Of a DNA stretch of 64,000 nucleotides, positions 63,703-64,000 are shown piece after piece. Origin of the DNA: Caulobacteraceae bacterium (GTDB lineage: Bacteria; Pseudomonadota; Alphaproteobacteria; Caulobacterales; Caulobacteraceae); assembly GCA_027489335.1 (NCBI GenBank), contig JAIXZX010000010.1, positions 124,001 through 188,000 on the forward strand. Reading direction: 5' to 3'. Made by a program: the position numbers and the translations under genes. Every line of letters starts with the position of its first letter. The first letter of the stretch is position 1. The notes under the pieces are model-generated. The model was not told the DNA's origin. It saw only the letters and a list, made by a program, of their open reading frames with translations, and searched no databases.

Positions 63703-64000
63703 ATGCTGCAAATTCACGAACTGGTCTTCGACGCCTGGGGCCGCCGCTTCTTTGACGGCGCCACGGTCACCCTGCCCCGCAACGCCAAGGTCGCCCTGGT
63801 GGGGCGCAATGGCGTCGGCAAGTCGACCCTCTTCAAGCTGATCAAGGGCGAACTGGTCCTGGGCTCGGGGGAAATCAGCCTGCCCAAGGGCGCCCGTTTG
63901 GGCTCGGTCGACCAGGAGCATCCGGCCACGCCGGTCTCGCTGATCGACACCGTCCTGGCCGCCGATGAGATCCGCCATGGCCTGCTGGCCGACCTGGAGA
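63703..64000 (+). CDS. ABC-F family ATP-binding protein (5' end only, cut by window)
   Basis: Start of an ATPase of the ABC-F (Uup/EttA-like) group that acts on ribosomes rather than in transport. The 99 visible residues from ATG 63703 include LQIHELVFDAWGRRFFDGATV, the Walker A loop VGRNGVGKSTLFKLIKG near residue 32 and a Q-loop-like GSVDQEHP. No transmembrane helix is present. The second ATPase half lies outside the window, so which ABC-F paralogue this is cannot be told. Confidence 0.9.
   Translation, partial: MLQIHELVFDAWGRRFFDGATVTLPRNAKVALVGRNGVGKSTLFKLIKGELVLGSGEISLPKGARLGSVDQEHPATPVSLIDTVLAADEIRHGLLADLE

Overview
This window is ordinary chromosomal DNA from a high-G+C alphaproteobacterium, most probably in the Caulobacteraceae (Caulobacter/Phenylobacterium type). 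The grounds are gene content and order: hdaA-ppk-ppx, glyA-nrdR-rib-nusB-thiL, plsX-fabH-ihfA-merR preceded by DUF177 and a CBP3-type chaperone gene, hom-glpX-recJ, a MucR regulator, a C4-type 5-aminolevulinate synthase, a plug-type MotB away from other flagellar genes, and the alphaproteobacterial families DUF2842 and NDUFS4-like. The genus is inferred from family resemblance, not from a search. I see no insertion sequence, prophage, integrase, CRISPR array or rRNA gene, and no stretch above about 300 bases without a gene. The longest gap is 265 bases, just before the final ABC-F gene.

Layout. 1-5.9 kb: LPS core genes (hldE cut by the left edge, kdsA), then divergent cfa and a sulfur set (cysK-like, sseA, GNAT). 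6-9.5 kb: an orphan amino-acid binding lipoprotein diverging from metC, which abuts a plant-type glycerate kinase gene. 9.5-12.5 kb: three tRNA genes (Arg-UCU, Pro-UGG, Glu-UUC) among small genes, including NDUFS4-like and a double cold-shock protein. 12.5-18 kb: leftward aminotransferase-hom-glpX-recJ. 18-25 kb: a PHA synthase with a long basic N-terminal tail, an unknown exported protein, a class C serine hydrolase, MsrB and a hybrid histidine kinase. 25-28.3 kb: argC, rplM-rpsI, then folE with a BLUF photoreceptor. 28.4-37 kb: PhoX-type phosphatase, heme A synthase, small membrane proteins, tRNA-Pro-GGG, a fatty-acid/IHF cluster and bamE. 37-45 kb: H+-pyrophosphatase and the glyA-nrdR-ribD-ribE-ribH-nusB-thiL string. 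45-54 kb: mucR, hemA, three valine-catabolism genes, hemB, and a hydrolase/GNAT/dehydrogenase trio. 54-64 kb: motB, leucyl-transferase, dodecin, hdaA-ppk-ppx, rnd, purM, ndk and the start of an ABC-F gene.

Most genes are housekeeping. The points I consider most worth following are: a two-gene unit joining a divergent GTP cyclohydrolase I to a complete BLUF photoreceptor; a riboflavin string in which RibD lacks its deaminase half and ribBA is absent; an FNR/FixK-type box upstream of hemA; Pho-like half-sites upstream of phoX; a motB promoter region with two CcrM (GANTC) sites and TTAACG repeats; and the histone-H1-like tail on PhaC. I did not find a clearly new defence or mobile system.
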